From NCBI RefSeq assembly GCF_010727325.1, contig NZ_AP022565.1, positions 2,790,001 to 2,854,000 on the forward strand: a stretch of DNA of 64,000 bases, given 5' to 3'. The notes beneath the pieces were generated by a model, which saw only the letters and a list, made by a program, of their open reading frames with translations, was not told the DNA's origin and did not search any database. The DNA is from Mycolicibacterium alvei. GTDB lineage: Bacteria; Actinomycetota; Actinomycetes; Mycobacteriales; Mycobacteriaceae. The translations under genes were made by a program, and so were the position numbers. Below, piece by piece: positions 52,167-62,241 of the stretch. The stretch's first letter is position 1. Every line of letters begins with the position of its first letter.

Positions 52167-52871
52167 GTGGCACAGCAGACTCCGCCGGCGACGGTGAAGA
52201 CCGATGGACGGAAGCGGCGCTGGCACCAGCACAAGGTGGAGCGGCGCAACGAACTTGTAGACGGCACCCTGGAAGCGATCCGGAGCCGGGGCAGCAATGT
52301 CAGCATGGATGAGATCGCCGCCGAGATCGGCGTGTCCAAGACCGTGCTGTACCGCTATTTCGTCGACAAGAACGACCTCACCACCGCCGTGATGATGCGG
52401 TTCGCCCAGACCACGCTGATCCCGAATATGGCTGCGGCCCTGTCCTCGAACCTCGACGGTTTCGACCTCACCCGCGAAATCATCAAGGTGTACGTGGAAA
52501 CCGTTGCCGCCGAACCCGAGATCTATCCGTTCGTGATGGCGAACAACTCGGCCAGCAAGAGCAAAGCCGTCGCCGATTCCGAGCAGATCATCGCGCGCAT
52601 GCTGGCCGTGATGCTGCGCCGTCGGATGGCCCAGGCCGGGATGGACACCCGTGGTGCCGAGGCGTGGGCGTTCCACACCGTCGGCGGGGTGCAGCTGGCC
52701 ACCCACTCCTGGATGTCGAACCCCCGGATGACCGCCGATGACCTGATCGACTACCTCACGATGCTGTCCTGGAACGCACTGCGCGGCATCGTCGAAGTGG
52801 GCGGATCGCTGGAGAAGTTCAACTCGCTGCCCCACCCGTCACCGGTTTTGCCGCCACAACTGCTTGACTGA
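52167..52871 (+). CDS. TetR-family regulator (Rv0472c-like)
   Basis: A 234-residue regulator. After a basic N-terminal arm (DGRKRRWHQHKVERRNE) the helix-turn-helix runs as VSMDEIAAEIGVSKTVLYRYF. The ligand domain is all-helical. GTG 52167 gives the length found in M. tuberculosis; GTG 52137 is a longer option. TAGTAT at 52128-52133 is a candidate -10. PPK2 follows within five bases, so the two are one transcript. Confidence 0.86.
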   Translation: MAQQTPPATVKTDGRKRRWHQHKVERRNELVDGTLEAIRSRGSNVSMDEIAAEIGVSKTVLYRYFVDKNDLTTAVMMRFAQTTLIPNMAAALSSNLDGFDLTREIIKVYVETVAAEPEIYPFVMANNSASKSKAVADSEQIIARMLAVMLRRRMAQAGMDTRGAEAWAFHTVGGVQLATHSWMSNPRMTADDLIDYLTMLSWNALRGIVEVGGSLEKFNSLPHPSPVLPPQLLD

Positions 52872-52875
52872 GCGG

Positions 52876-53742
52876 GTGAACGACAACGACCTGCCTGCCC
52901 TGTGGACCCACGAACCACACGACGAATTGGTCTTCCGCCCAGGCGACGAAGTCGCACGTATCGACGCACACGGCACACCGGGATTCCGCGGGAACAAGAG
53001 CGACGCACCCACCCTGCAGATCGAGCGCAACCTGCGGTTCGCGTCGCTGCAGGAAATGCTCTACGCCCGCAGCAAGAGTGGTGACGACAACCGCTCGGTG
53101 CTGTTGATCCTGCAGGGCATGGACACCGCAGGCAAGGGCGGCATCGTCAAACATGTTGTGGGAGCTGCAAATCCGCAAGGTATCCGATACACCAGCTTCG
53201 GCAAACCGACGGAGGAGGAACGGGCCCACCATTATCTGTGGCGGATTCGCAACGCCCTTCCGCCGGCCGGACACATCGGGGTGTTCGACCGTTCGCACTA
53301 CGAGGACGTGCTGATCGTCCGCGTGCACAACCTGGTGCCGCCGGATGTCTGGGGCACCCGCTATGACGAGATCAACACCTTCGAACGCGAATTGGTCGAT
53401 GCCGGCACCACTCTGGTGAAGGTGGCCATGTTCGTCTCACTCGCCGAGCAGAAGCGCCGGCTGGCCGAGCGGCTCGAACGGCCCGAAAAGTACTGGAAGT
53501 ACAACCCGGCCGACATCGACGAGCGCCTGCTGTGGCCCAAGTACCAGGAGGCCTACCAGGCCATGCTGGAGAAGACCTCGACCGACTACGCACCCTGGCA
53601 CATCGTGCCGTGTGACAAGAAGTGGTACAGCCGGCTTGCCATCACCGAACTGCTCATCGAGGCGCTCAAAGGCCTCAACATGGCGTGGCCGCCGCCGGAC
53701 TTCGACGTAAAGGTGGAGAAGAAGCGGTTGGCTGAGGCCTAG
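52876..53742 (+). CDS. Polyphosphate kinase 2 family protein
   Basis: A 288-residue PPK2-family nucleotidyl/phospho-transferase using polyphosphate to phosphorylate nucleotides. Walker A is LQGMDTAGKGG at residues about 79-89, the Walker B/lid region is VFDRSHYEDV, and WKYNPADIDERLLWPKYQEA follows. The single-domain length fits the class I/III type. GTG 52876 is chosen; TTG 52864 is possible. It lies in the place where M. tuberculosis has Rv0471c/Rv0470A. With ppx at 33.2-34.2 kb it suggests active polyphosphate metabolism. Confidence 0.85.
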   Translation: MNDNDLPALWTHEPHDELVFRPGDEVARIDAHGTPGFRGNKSDAPTLQIERNLRFASLQEMLYARSKSGDDNRSVLLILQGMDTAGKGGIVKHVVGAANPQGIRYTSFGKPTEEERAHHYLWRIRNALPPAGHIGVFDRSHYEDVLIVRVHNLVPPDVWGTRYDEINTFERELVDAGTTLVKVAMFVSLAEQKRRLAERLERPEKYWKYNPADIDERLLWPKYQEAYQAMLEKTSTDYAPWHIVPCDKKWYSRLAITELLIEALKGLNMAWPPPDFDVKVEKKRLAEA

Positions 53743-53756
53743 CTTCTCGCACAAAC

Positions 53757-53789
53757 AAAAGCGCCCCCGACCGTGTCGGGGGCGCTTTT
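53757..53789. terminator. Bidirectional intrinsic terminator between ppk2 and umaA
   Basis: Arms aaaagcgcccccgac (53757-53771) and gtcgggggcgctttt (53775-53789) are a perfect 15-bp stem around a 3-base loop. GC-rich core with A and T tracts on the two sides serves both convergent genes. The clearest intrinsic terminator in the window. Confidence 0.95.
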
Positions 53790-53798
53790 GGAAAGAAA

Positions 53799-54737
<939 letters not shown>

Positions 54738-54824
54738 TTACATGCAGACTCTATAGAGCGAGCCAACAGGCCCCACTGTGGGTAGACTAGCTAAGCCTCG
54801 GCCATAGTGCCAGCGCGGCCATTC

Positions 54825-55685
54825 TCAGTACTTGTAAAAGCCCTGGCCGGATTTTTTGCCGAGCTGTCCCGCCTCCACCATGCGCAGCAGCAGCGGCGGT
54901 GCGGCGTACAGCGGCTCTTTGAACTCGTCAAACATCTTGTCGGCGATGAGCTTGAGCGTGTCCAACCCGACCAGATCGGACAGCCGCAGCGGCCCCATCG
55001 GGTGAGACAACCCGGCGACCACAGCTTTGTCGACATCGTCAATTGTGGCAAAGCCACCTTCGACCATCCGGACCGCCGCCAAGAGGTACGGAACCAGCAA
55101 CGCGTTGACCACGAAACCGGACCGGTCAGAACAACGCACAACCTGCTTCCCGAGAACCGTGCCGGCGAATTCCTCGACACGCGCAGCGGCCGCGTCAGCG
55201 GTCACCAGGGTGCTGACCAATTCGACCAACGGCAAAACCGGAACCGGGTTGAAAAAGTGCAGGCCCAACACCCTGGCAGGATTCTGGGTAGCCGCTGCGA
55301 GTTTCATGATCGGGATGCTCGAGGTGTTGGACGCGAGCACCGCGTCGGGGTCGGTGATCACGCGATCCAGATCGGCGAAGATCTTTGCCTTGACGTTTTC
55401 GTCTTCGATCACGGCCTCGATGACCAGTTGCCGGTCGGCCAGATCGTCGATCGTGGTGGTGAACTTCAGCTTGTCCAGCGCGGCGTCCTTCTCCCGCTCG
55501 GTGACCTTGCCCGCGCTCACCGCGCGCTCGAGTGATTTGGTCATGCGGTTGCGCCCCGCGGTGACCAGGGCGTCGGAGGTCTCGAACACCAGCACGTCCA
55601 CGCCGGCACGGGCGGACACCTCGGCGATACCCGCGCCCATCTGGCCGGCACCGATCACACCTACACGTTCAATTTGATTGCTCAT
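54825..55685 (-). CDS. fadB2: 3-hydroxybutyryl-CoA dehydrogenase
   Basis: A 286-residue NAD enzyme interconverting 3-hydroxybutyryl-CoA and acetoacetyl-CoA. The Rossmann motif RVGVIGAGQMGAGIAEVSA is at residues 7-25; catalytic His and Glu are expected in GLHFFNPVPVLPLVELV; NALLVPYLLAAVRM and SGQGFYKY close the C-terminal domain. ATG 55685 follows GAGGACAGGACA. Corresponds to Rv0468. It is separated from icl by a terminator-like hairpin. Confidence 0.93.
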   Translation of the reverse strand: MSNQIERVGVIGAGQMGAGIAEVSARAGVDVLVFETSDALVTAGRNRMTKSLERAVSAGKVTEREKDAALDKLKFTTTIDDLADRQLVIEAVIEDENVKAKIFADLDRVITDPDAVLASNTSSIPIMKLAAATQNPARVLGLHFFNPVPVLPLVELVSTLVTADAAAARVEEFAGTVLGKQVVRCSDRSGFVVNALLVPYLLAAVRMVEGGFATIDDVDKAVVAGLSHPMGPLRLSDLVGLDTLKLIADKMFDEFKEPLYAAPPLLLRMVEAGQLGKKSGQGFYKY

Positions 55686-55744
55686 AGTTGTCCTGTCCTC
55701 CTCGCGTGCGGGACGTTCACTTTCTCACTACTCGAACAACGCAA

Positions 55745-55777
55745 CAGGCCCCGCCCAAGAATTCTGAGCGGGGCCTG
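55745..55777 (-). terminator. Terminator-like hairpin between icl and fadB2
   Basis: Arms caggccccgc (55745-55754) and gcggggcctg (55768-55777) are a perfect 10-bp stem with a 13-base loop, 59 bases past the icl stop. No T-run, so it probably ends or trims the icl transcript before fadB2. Confidence 0.65.
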
Positions 55778-55835
55778 CGCTGTCAACCTTCAGAGGTTCT
55801 CAGTGGCTCCGGCTGGTCGGTTCCACTTCGCAAGC

Positions 55836-57122
55836 TCAGTGGAACTGACCCTCTTCGGTGGAACCGGCCAGCGCGGTGGTCGAGCTGGTCGGGTCAACCG
55901 TGGTGGCGATCCGGTCGAAGTAGCCGGCGCCGACCTCGCGCTGATGCTTGGTGGCGGTGTAACCGCGCTCCTCAGCGGCGAACTCGCGCTCCTGCAGGTC
56001 GACGTAGGCCTTCATCTGCTCGCGGGCGTAGCCGTGGGCCAGGTCGAACATCGAGTAGTTGAGGGCGTGGAAGCCGGCCAGCGTGATGAACTGGAACTTG
56101 AAGCCCATCGCGCCCAGCTCGCGCTGGAACTTGGCGATGGTGTCGTCGTCCAGGTGCTGCTTCCAGTTGAACGACGGCGAGCAGTTGTAGGACAGCATCT
56201 GGTCCGGGAACTCGGCCTTGACGCCCTCGGCGAACTTCTTCGCGAGCTCGAGGTCCGGGGTGCCGGTCTCCATCCAGATGAGATCCGAGTACGGCGCGTA
56301 GGCCTTGGCGCGGGCGATGCACGGCTCGAGGCCGTTCTGCACCCGGTAGAAGCCTTCCTTGGTGCGCTCACCGGTGATGAACGGGCGGTCGCGCTCGTCC
56401 ACATCGGAGGTGATCAGGGTCGCGGCCTCGGCGTCGGTGCGGGCGATGACCAGGGTGGGCACGTCGGCCACGTCGGCCGCCAGACGGGCGGAGGTCAGGG
56501 TGCGGATGTGCTGCTGGGTGGGGATCAGCACCTTGCCGCCGAGGTGGCCACACTTCTTCTCCGAGGCCAGCTGGTCTTCCCAGTGCGAACCGGCGACACC
56601 GGCGGCGATCATGGCCTTCTGGAGCTCGTAGACGTTGAGTGCACCACCGAAGCCGGCCTCACCGTCGGCGACGATCGGGGCCAGCCAGTTCTCGACCGAG
56701 GTGTCGCCCTCGACCTTGGCGATCTGGTCGGCGCGCAGCAGCGCGTTGTTGATGCGGCGGACGACCTGCGGCACCGAGTTGGCCGGGTAGAGGCTCTGGT
56801 CGGGGTAGGTGTGGCCGGACAGGTTGGCGTCACCGGCGACCTGCCACCCGGACAGGTAGATGGCCTTCAGGCCGGCGCGGACCTGCTGCACAGCCTGGTT
56901 GCCGGTCAGCGCGCCGAGCGCGTTGACGAAGTCCATGTCGTGCAGCTGATCCCACAGCACCTCGGAGCCGCGGCGGGCGAGGGTGTTCTCCTCGACGACG
57001 GAGCCCTGCAGGGCAACCACGTCGGCCGGGGTGTAGGTACGGGTGATGCCCTTCCAGCGGGGGTTGTGATCCCAGTCGTGCTGGATCTGCTCCGGTGACT
57101 TGGGGGTGCCCACGGTCGACAT
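55836..57122 (-). CDS. icl: Isocitrate lyase
   Basis: A 428-residue glyoxylate-cycle enzyme that splits isocitrate to glyoxylate and succinate and allows growth on fatty acids and acetate. The catalytic Cys191 is in [31 protein letters not shown] and IWMETGTPD are further family motifs. ATG 57122 is preceded by GAAGGAG with eight bases between. Corresponds to Rv0467. Tandem 9-bp repeats upstream (57297-57314) match ones at ramB, its known regulator. Confidence 0.96.
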   Translation of the reverse strand: MSTVGTPKSPEQIQHDWDHNPRWKGITRTYTPADVVALQGSVVEENTLARRGSEVLWDQLHDMDFVNALGALTGNQAVQQVRAGLKAIYLSGWQVAGDANLSGHTYPDQSLYPANSVPQVVRRINNALLRADQIAKVEGDTSVENWLAPIVADGEAGFGGALNVYELQKAMIAAGVAGSHWEDQLASEKKCGHLGGKVLIPTQQHIRTLTSARLAADVADVPTLVIARTDAEAATLITSDVDERDRPFITGERTKEGFYRVQNGLEPCIARAKAYAPYSDLIWMETGTPDLELAKKFAEGVKAEFPDQMLSYNCSPSFNWKQHLDDDTIAKFQRELGAMGFKFQFITLAGFHALNYSMFDLAHGYAREQMKAYVDLQEREFAAEERGYTATKHQREVGAGYFDRIATTVDPTSSTTALAGSTEEGQFH

Positions 57123-57184
57123 AGGACTGCTCCTTCGGTTTGTTTCAGTCGCCCTAGTTCCACCGCCGCGTCGTTCGCCTCGTT

Positions 57185-57222
57185 GATTGCTAACGTCGGG
57201 GCGGCTTCACTGGATTGCTAAC
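57185..57222. repeat. Direct repeat upstream of icl
   Basis: The decamer gattgctaac occurs exactly at 57185-57194 and 57213-57222, 28 bases apart, 63-100 bases before the icl ATG. On the transcribed strand it reads GTTAGCAATC. The spacing of nearly three helical turns places both copies on one face, which suggests a cooperative activator or repressor site near the promoter. Confidence 0.45.
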
Positions 57223-57296
57223 CAGACCATGTCACAGCCCATATCCGCAGGTCCACCCGTTTCAGTTGCCAAGTTTAGCCAAAGCGCTTAGTTAAC

Positions 57297-57314
57297 TTGC
57301 AAAGATTGCGAAGA
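57297..57314. promoter_or_regulatory. ramB: Tandem RamB-like sites upstream of icl
   Basis: TTGCAAAGA (57297-57305) is followed at once by TTGCGAAGA (57306-57314), 175-192 bases before the icl ATG. Weaker relatives TTGCCAAGT and TAGCCAAAG lie at 57266-57284. Published RamB sites, as I recall, contain a TTTGC/GCAAA core, and RamB represses icl1 in M. tuberculosis. Identity is inference but supported by the same repeat in the ramB promoter. Confidence 0.55.
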
Positions 57315-57339
57315 AATATGATGGCTGTACCGGTTCAGA

Positions 57340-57357
57340 AGCTACCAACAGGTAGCT
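57340..57357 (-). terminator. Hairpin after the acyl-ACP thioesterase gene
   Basis: Agctacc-aaca-ggtagct is a perfect 7-bp stem with a 4-base loop, 45 bases after the stop of the minus-strand thioesterase gene. No T-run. It may insulate icl from upstream transcription. Confidence 0.45.
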
Positions 57358-57401
57358 CAAAGTCGCAGGTCAGTACGCTCGTACTGTTAAACCGGGATGG
57401 G

Positions 57402-58223
57402 TCAGAGCGAGAACAGTGATGCGATCGCTTTTGTCTCGTCGCCGACGGCATATGTGAGCGTTCTAACAGTGCGGTCGGAGAGCTCTTCGCCGAATTTGTC
57501 GGTCGATCCGGCGGGGTGGACATGCGACAGGATCTCGAGCTTCTCGCCGAGGGCCACCGCGGCATCGTGCTCGATGGTCACCCGCAGCGGCTTCTCCAGC
57601 AGATCGGGATGGGAGTACAGGTAGTCCTCGATCACCGTCCAGTAGACCGAGTTGTTCATGTGGTCGAACAGATCGATGTCGGACACCCGCACCGGGTACT
57701 CGCGAATCTCGGCGGCGTCCTCACGACTGCCGGCCTTCAGGTAGGACTTCCAGCGCAGCCGGGACTCGTCGGTGGTGCGGCGCAGGCCGGACAGGAAGTC
57801 GTCGGAGATCCGGGAGGGCCCCTGCGTGTCGCGGTTGATGTGGATCCAGAATGCCTCGGACTCCATCAGGCCGCCCTTGCGTCCGTCGATACGCACCCGC
57901 ATCTCGCACCACCGGTTGGACGTACCCGAACACCACCGCCGCATCCGCAGAATGTCACCGCCCTCGATGGGCCGGATCAGATCGATCATCGTGCGCCGCA
58001 CGATCCACGCGGGGTGGACGTCCTCGTATCCCATCTCCCGCAACTGGTCCTGGCCGACGTCCTGAATGTGCCTGCACGCGCCGTCGAACCGCAGTCGGCC
58101 GGTGCGGTCGACATCGGCCATCCGCAGCGGCCATTCCACGTCGAAGACGTCGGGATGGGGATCGGGCACCGGCATCATCACCTTGTTCAGCCCGGTGGTC
58201 GTTTTCTGCACGGCGTCCGTCAT
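57402..58223 (-). CDS. Acyl-ACP thioesterase (FatA-like, Rv0466-like)
   Basis: A 273-residue double hot-dog thioesterase. The FatA-type active-site segments are visible as SDIDLFDHMNNSVYWTVIEDYL (N/H-containing, about residue 190) and the first-domain RMADVDRTGRLRFDGACRHI. Hydrolyses acyl-ACP to release fatty acids. ATG 58223 follows GGGGAG by five bases; ATG 58229 is possible. It is divergent from ramB and sits beside icl, so may take part in fatty acid turnover. Confidence 0.82.
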   Translation of the reverse strand: MTDAVQKTTTGLNKVMMPVPDPHPDVFDVEWPLRMADVDRTGRLRFDGACRHIQDVGQDQLREMGYEDVHPAWIVRRTMIDLIRPIEGGDILRMRRWCSGTSNRWCEMRVRIDGRKGGLMESEAFWIHINRDTQGPSRISDDFLSGLRRTTDESRLRWKSYLKAGSREDAAEIREYPVRVSDIDLFDHMNNSVYWTVIEDYLYSHPDLLEKPLRVTIEHDAAVALGEKLEILSHVHPAGSTDKFGEELSDRTVRTLTYAVGDETKAIASLFSL

Positions 58224-58295
58224 GATCATCTCCCCAGTCAGCTGTCGCCTGAGCCGATCATGCCAGGCAGCCCGATACTGCCAGTACCGACTGAT

Positions 58296-58337
58296 CTGCC
58301 AAGAATGCAAAGACCGCCTTCACACGCTTGTTAGGCT
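58296..58337 (+). promoter_or_regulatory. ramB: ramB promoter with tandem RamB-like sites
   Basis: CTGCCAAGA (58296-58304) and ATGCAAAGA (58305-58313) form the same tandem 9-bp repeat as upstream of icl. The second copy covers the expected -35 region; TAGGCT at 58332-58337 is the -10, seven bases before GTG 58345, so the transcript is probably leaderless. The layout fits autorepression by RamB. Confidence 0.55.
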
Positions 58338-58344
58338 CGTTGAC

Positions 58345-59760
58345 GTGGCAAAAACGTTCGTCGGGTCGCGGGTGCGGCAACTACGGAGCGAGCGTGGATT
58401 CAGCCAGGCGGCGCTGGCCCAGATGCTGGAGATCTCCCCCAGTTACCTCAATCAGATCGAGCACGACGTACGGCCACTCACCGTCGCGGTGCTGCTGCGC
58501 ATCACCGAGGCGTTCGGGGTGGACGCGACGTTCTTCGCCCCACAGGACGACACCCGGCTGGTTGCCGAGATGCGTGAGGTCGCGATGGACCGCGACCTCG
58601 GCGCAGACATGGATGTCACCGAAGTCGCCGACCTGGTGGCGGCCCACCCGAATTTTGCCCGGGCGATGGTCAACCTGCACCGGCGATACCGGTTGACCAC
58701 CACACAATTGGCGGCCGCCACCGAAGACCGCTATTCCGACGGCAGCGGCAGCGGTTCGATCACCATGCCGCACGAGGAGGTGCGCGACTACTTCTACCAA
58801 CGGCAGAACTACCTGCACGAGCTCGACACCGCCGCCGAAGAGCTGACCGCCAAGATCCGGATGCACCGCGGTGAGCTGGCCGGCGAGCTGGCCAACCGGC
58901 TGACCGCCGAGCACGGGGTGCGGATCGTGCGGCGCATCGATCTGGGCGACATCGTGCTGCACCGTTACGACCCGGCCACCAAGACCCTGGAGATGGGCAG
59001 CCACCTGTCCCGCGGCCAGCAGGTGTTCAAGATGGCGGCCGAACTGGCCTTCCTGGAATTCGGCGACCTCATCGACAGAATGGTCGACGAGGGAATGTTC
59101 ACCAGCGATGAATCCCGCACCCTGGCCCGGCTCGGCCTGGCCAACTACTTCGCCGCCGCCACCGTGCTCCCCTACCGCCAATTCCATGACGTGGCCGAGA
59201 ATTTCCGCTACGACGTGGAGCGGCTGTCGGCGTTCTACTCGGCGAGCTACGAGACCATCGCACACCGGCTGTCCACCCTGCAGCGCCCGTCGATGCGCGG
59301 GGTGCCGTTCTCCTTCGTCCGGGTCGACCGCGCAGGAAACATGTCAAAGAGACAGTCCGCCACCGGCTTTCACTTCTCCTCCTCCGGTGGCACCTGCCCA
59401 CTGTGGAATGTCTACGAGACCTTCGGCAATCCTGGCAAGATCGGCGTGCAGATCGCCCAGATGCCCGACGGCCGCAACTACATGTGGGTGGCTCGCACCG
59501 TGGAGCGCCGCGCCTCACGCTATGGCCAGCCGGGCAAGACCTTCGCCATCGGGCTGGGATGCGAACTGCGCCATGCCCATCGGCTGGTGTACTCCGAAGG
59601 CCTGGACCTCTCCGGCGAGGTGGCCACGCCCATCGGGTCCGGTTGCCGGGTGTGCGAACGCGACAACTGCCCGCAACGCGCATTCCCCGCACTCGGCAAA
59701 GCCCTGGACCTCAACGAACACCGCTCGACCGTGTCGCCGTACCTGGTGCGCGAGCCGTAG
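58345..59760 (+). CDS. ramB: Transcriptional regulator RamB (acetate/glyoxylate control)
   Basis: A 471-residue regulator of the short-chain-fatty-acyl family. The XRE helix-turn-helix is at residues about 8-60: VRQLRSERGFSQAALAQMLE and ISPSYLNQIEHDVRPLT. A middle DUF955/ImmA-like segment and a C-terminal domain with VCERDNCPQRAFP (Cys motif) follow. RamB represses icl and other glyoxylate genes. GTG 58345 is the start. Corresponds to Rv0465c. Confidence 0.92.
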   Translation: MAKTFVGSRVRQLRSERGFSQAALAQMLEISPSYLNQIEHDVRPLTVAVLLRITEAFGVDATFFAPQDDTRLVAEMREVAMDRDLGADMDVTEVADLVAAHPNFARAMVNLHRRYRLTTTQLAAATEDRYSDGSGSGSITMPHEEVRDYFYQRQNYLHELDTAAEELTAKIRMHRGELAGELANRLTAEHGVRIVRRIDLGDIVLHRYDPATKTLEMGSHLSRGQQVFKMAAELAFLEFGDLIDRMVDEGMFTSDESRTLARLGLANYFAAATVLPYRQFHDVAENFRYDVERLSAFYSASYETIAHRLSTLQRPSMRGVPFSFVRVDRAGNMSKRQSATGFHFSSSGGTCPLWNVYETFGNPGKIGVQIAQMPDGRNYMWVARTVERRASRYGQPGKTFAIGLGCELRHAHRLVYSEGLDLSGEVATPIGSGCRVCERDNCPQRAFPALGKALDLNEHRSTVSPYLVREP

Positions 59761-59880
59761 CTTCCGTGGCTTGCCCTGCACCGGTTTCTACCTGTCGGCT
59801 GTGGAAATCGTCGATCAACAGCCCAGCCGCAGAAACCGGTGCGCTCACCCGGCCACCCCACCTGTGACAGACTCGGCGGG

Positions 59881-60432
59881 GTGAGTGCACTCGAGCCGGC
59901 CCGCATCGCGCCGGGCGGATTCCGCGAGCTGGGCCCGGTCAACTGGGCCATCGCCAAACTGGGGGCCCGAGCCATCCGGGCACCCCGGTTTACCTTGATG
60001 AACGTGCTGGGCCAGCACAAGCTGCTGTTCCTGGCGTGGCTGCCGTATTCCGGAATGCTGCTCGGCCCGCTCGGCAAGCTGCCGCGTCAGGACGCCGAGG
60101 TGGTCATCCTGCGGGTGGGCCATCTGCGGGATTGCGAATACGAGTTGCAGCAGCATCGCCGGCTGGCCCGTAGCCGCGGCGTGGATGCCGAGACCCAGGC
60201 CCGCATCTTCGAAGGCCCCGACGCCGAGGGACTGACCGACCGGCAGCGGGTGTTGATCACCGCGACCGACGAGTTCGTCGTCACCCGGTCGGTCTCGGCG
60301 GAAACCTGGGCCGCGCTGTCGGCGATCTTCACCAAGGCGCAGCTCATCGAATTCTGCATGCTGGCAGGCCAATACGACGGCTTGGCCGCCATGATGACGA
60401 CGCTGCGCATCCCGCTGGACTTCCCGGACTGA
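59881..60432 (+). CDS. Carboxymuconolactone decarboxylase/AhpD-like protein
   Basis: A 183-residue CMD-family protein. The family helix motif appears as RVGHLRDCEYELQQHRRLAR: the usual E-x-x-C-x-x-C-x-x-x-H is reduced to one Cys with Glu and His, so it is not a typical disulfide peroxidase. Corresponds to Rv0464c. GTG 59881 is the start. It is downstream of ramB (120 bases) and convergent with the small membrane protein. Function unknown. Confidence 0.75.
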   Translation: MSALEPARIAPGGFRELGPVNWAIAKLGARAIRAPRFTLMNVLGQHKLLFLAWLPYSGMLLGPLGKLPRQDAEVVILRVGHLRDCEYELQQHRRLARSRGVDAETQARIFEGPDAEGLTDRQRVLITATDEFVVTRSVSAETWAALSAIFTKAQLIEFCMLAGQYDGLAAMMTTLRIPLDFPD

Positions 60433-60538
60433 GCGATTTCGGCCCACCCCCGGGGCCGGGCCGTTACCGTTTTCTCCCTCTGGGCAGTGGCCGCCGAAAA
60501 TGCACAACCACGGCGTAGAAATCGGCGCGCCCGAAGGG

Positions 60539-60808
60539 CTAGAGGTATGTGACGCCCAGCAGTACGAGTGAGAACGCCACCGGGGACACCGGCAATGCCC
60601 ACAGGAACGCCGCCCAGACCCGGGACTTCTCCCGGTATTTGCGCCGGCCGAAGTACCAGCCTGCGGCACCGCCGATGAAGGACAGGGCCGCCACCAACAG
60701 CACCCAGATATTGACCCGCGAGCCCTCGGTCGCCAACGTGATGGCAGCCAGCCACAGAATGTGGCCGGCCACCAATCCGGCTATGCCGGCAACGATTTCG
60801 TTTCTCAA
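60539..60808 (-). CDS. Small three-span membrane protein (Rv0463-like)
   Basis: An 89-residue protein with three hydrophobic helices (residues 4-22, 29-50 and 65-88) and a basic linker [13 protein letters not shown] 60808 overlaps the lpd stop as TTGA, a coupled start. Follows lpd on the same strand. No known function. Confidence 0.6.
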   Translation of the reverse strand: MRNEIVAGIAGLVAGHILWLAAITLATEGSRVNIWVLLVAALSFIGGAAGWYFGRRKYREKSRVWAAFLWALPVSPVAFSLVLLGVTYL

Positions 60809-62211
60809 AAGTTGATCATGTGGCCGGCCAGACCGTGGAAGCACTCTTGCAGCGCCTCCGACAGGGTCGGGTGAGTGTGCACATTGCGGGCCAGCTCGTT
60901 GGCAGTCAGATCCCACTTCTGAGCCAGGGTCAGCTCCGGCAGCAGCTCGGAGACATCCGGCCCGATCAGGTGTCCGCCGATCAGCTCCAGGTGCTTCTTG
61001 TCGGCGATCAGCTTCACGAAACCGGTCGGGTCCGCCAAGCCGTGTGCCTTGCCGTTGGCGGTGAACGGGAACTTGACGACGACAATCTCAGACCCTCGTC
61101 GTGCCGCTTCTTCTCGGGCCTGCTCCTCGGTGAGCCCGAAGCTGGCCACCTGCGGCTGACAGAACGTGGCGCGCGGCATCATCCGGTAGTCGCCCAGCTC
61201 CAGAGTCTCAGCGCCACCGATGGTTTCAGCGGCCACGACGGCCTGCGCCTCGGCGACGTGGGCCAGCTGGAGCTTGCTGGTGACATCGCCGATGGCGTAG
61301 ATGCCCGGCACGTTGGTGCGCATGTAGTCGTCGATGGCGATGGCGCCGCGGTCGGTGAGTGCAACCCCGGCCGCCTCCAGGCCGAAGCCCTCGATGTTGG
61401 GGGCGAAGCCGATGGCCTGCAACACCTTGTCGGCCTGGAGCTCCTCAGTCTTACCGTCCTTGCTGACGGTGACCTTGACCGTCGAGCCGTCATCGGCGAT
61501 CGCCTCGACCTTTGTGCCGGTGAGAATCTTGACACCCAGCTTCTTGTACTGCTTCTCGATCTCCTTGGAGACCTCGGCGTCCTCGTTGGGCAGCGCGCGC
61601 GGCAGGAACTCGACGATGGTGACGTCGACGCCGTAGTTCTTCAGAACGTAGGCGAACTCCATACCGATGGCGCCTGCGCCGGCGATGATGATCGAACCGG
61701 GCAGGTCACGCGAGAGGATCTGGGTTTCGTAGGTAACGACGTTGTCGGACAACGAGGTACCCGGCACCAGGCGGGTCGACGATCCGGTGGCGATGATCGC
61801 GTTGTCGAAGGTGAGCTCCTCTGAGCCTCCCTCGTTGAGCTTGACCGACATCGCCTTGGGCCCGGTGAAGGCGCCGTAGCCGTGGATCTCGGTGATCTTG
61901 TTCTTCTTCATCAGGAAGTGCACGCCGGCGACGCGGCCGTCGGCGACCTTGCGACTGCGGTCGAAGGCGGCGCCGTAATCGAACGTGGCCTCACCGCTGA
62001 TGCCGAAGGTCTTGGCTTCCTTGGTGAAGATGTGTGCGAGTTCCGCATTGCGCAGCAACGCCTTGGACGGGATACACCCGACATTGAGGCACACGCCACC
62101 CCAGTATTTGGGTTCGACAATTGCGGTGTTCAGCCCCAGTTGGGCGGCACGAATAGCCGCGACGTATCCACCGGGACCAGCTCCGAGAACGACAACGTCA
62201 AAGTGGGTCAC
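60805..62211 (-). CDS. lpd: Dihydrolipoamide dehydrogenase
   Basis: A 468-residue FAD flavoprotein, the E3 subunit of 2-oxoacid dehydrogenase complexes and of mycobacterial peroxidase reduction. FAD motif [20 protein letters not shown]; redox disulfide [13 protein letters not shown] (Cys41-Cys46); NAD motif [22 protein letters not shown]-terminal [12 protein letters not shown] with the catalytic His-Glu pair. GTG 62211 is the start, six bases after TAGGGT. Corresponds to Rv0462 (lpdC). Confidence 0.96.
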   Translation of the reverse strand: MTHFDVVVLGAGPGGYVAAIRAAQLGLNTAIVEPKYWGGVCLNVGCIPSKALLRNAELAHIFTKEAKTFGISGEATFDYGAAFDRSRKVADGRVAGVHFLMKKNKITEIHGYGAFTGPKAMSVKLNEGGSEELTFDNAIIATGSSTRLVPGTSLSDNVVTYETQILSRDLPGSIIIAGAGAIGMEFAYVLKNYGVDVTIVEFLPRALPNEDAEVSKEIEKQYKKLGVKILTGTKVEAIADDGSTVKVTVSKDGKTEELQADKVLQAIGFAPNIEGFGLEAAGVALTDRGAIAIDDYMRTNVPGIYAIGDVTSKLQLAHVAEAQAVVAAETIGGAETLELGDYRMMPRATFCQPQVASFGLTEEQAREEAARRGSEIVVVKFPFTANGKAHGLADPTGFVKLIADKKHLELIGGHLIGPDVSELLPELTLAQKWDLTANELARNVHTHPTLSEALQECFHGLAGHMINF

Positions 62212-62217
62212 GACCCC

Positions 62218-62223
62218 ACCCTA
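62218..62223 (-). promoter_or_regulatory. lpd: -10 box for a probably leaderless lpd transcript
   Basis: On the minus strand TAGGGT ends six bases before GTG 62211. The intervening GGGGTC could alternatively act as a weak ribosome binding site for a leadered message. Confidence 0.4.
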
Positions 62224-62241
62224 ATGGGCGGCGCAATGGTT

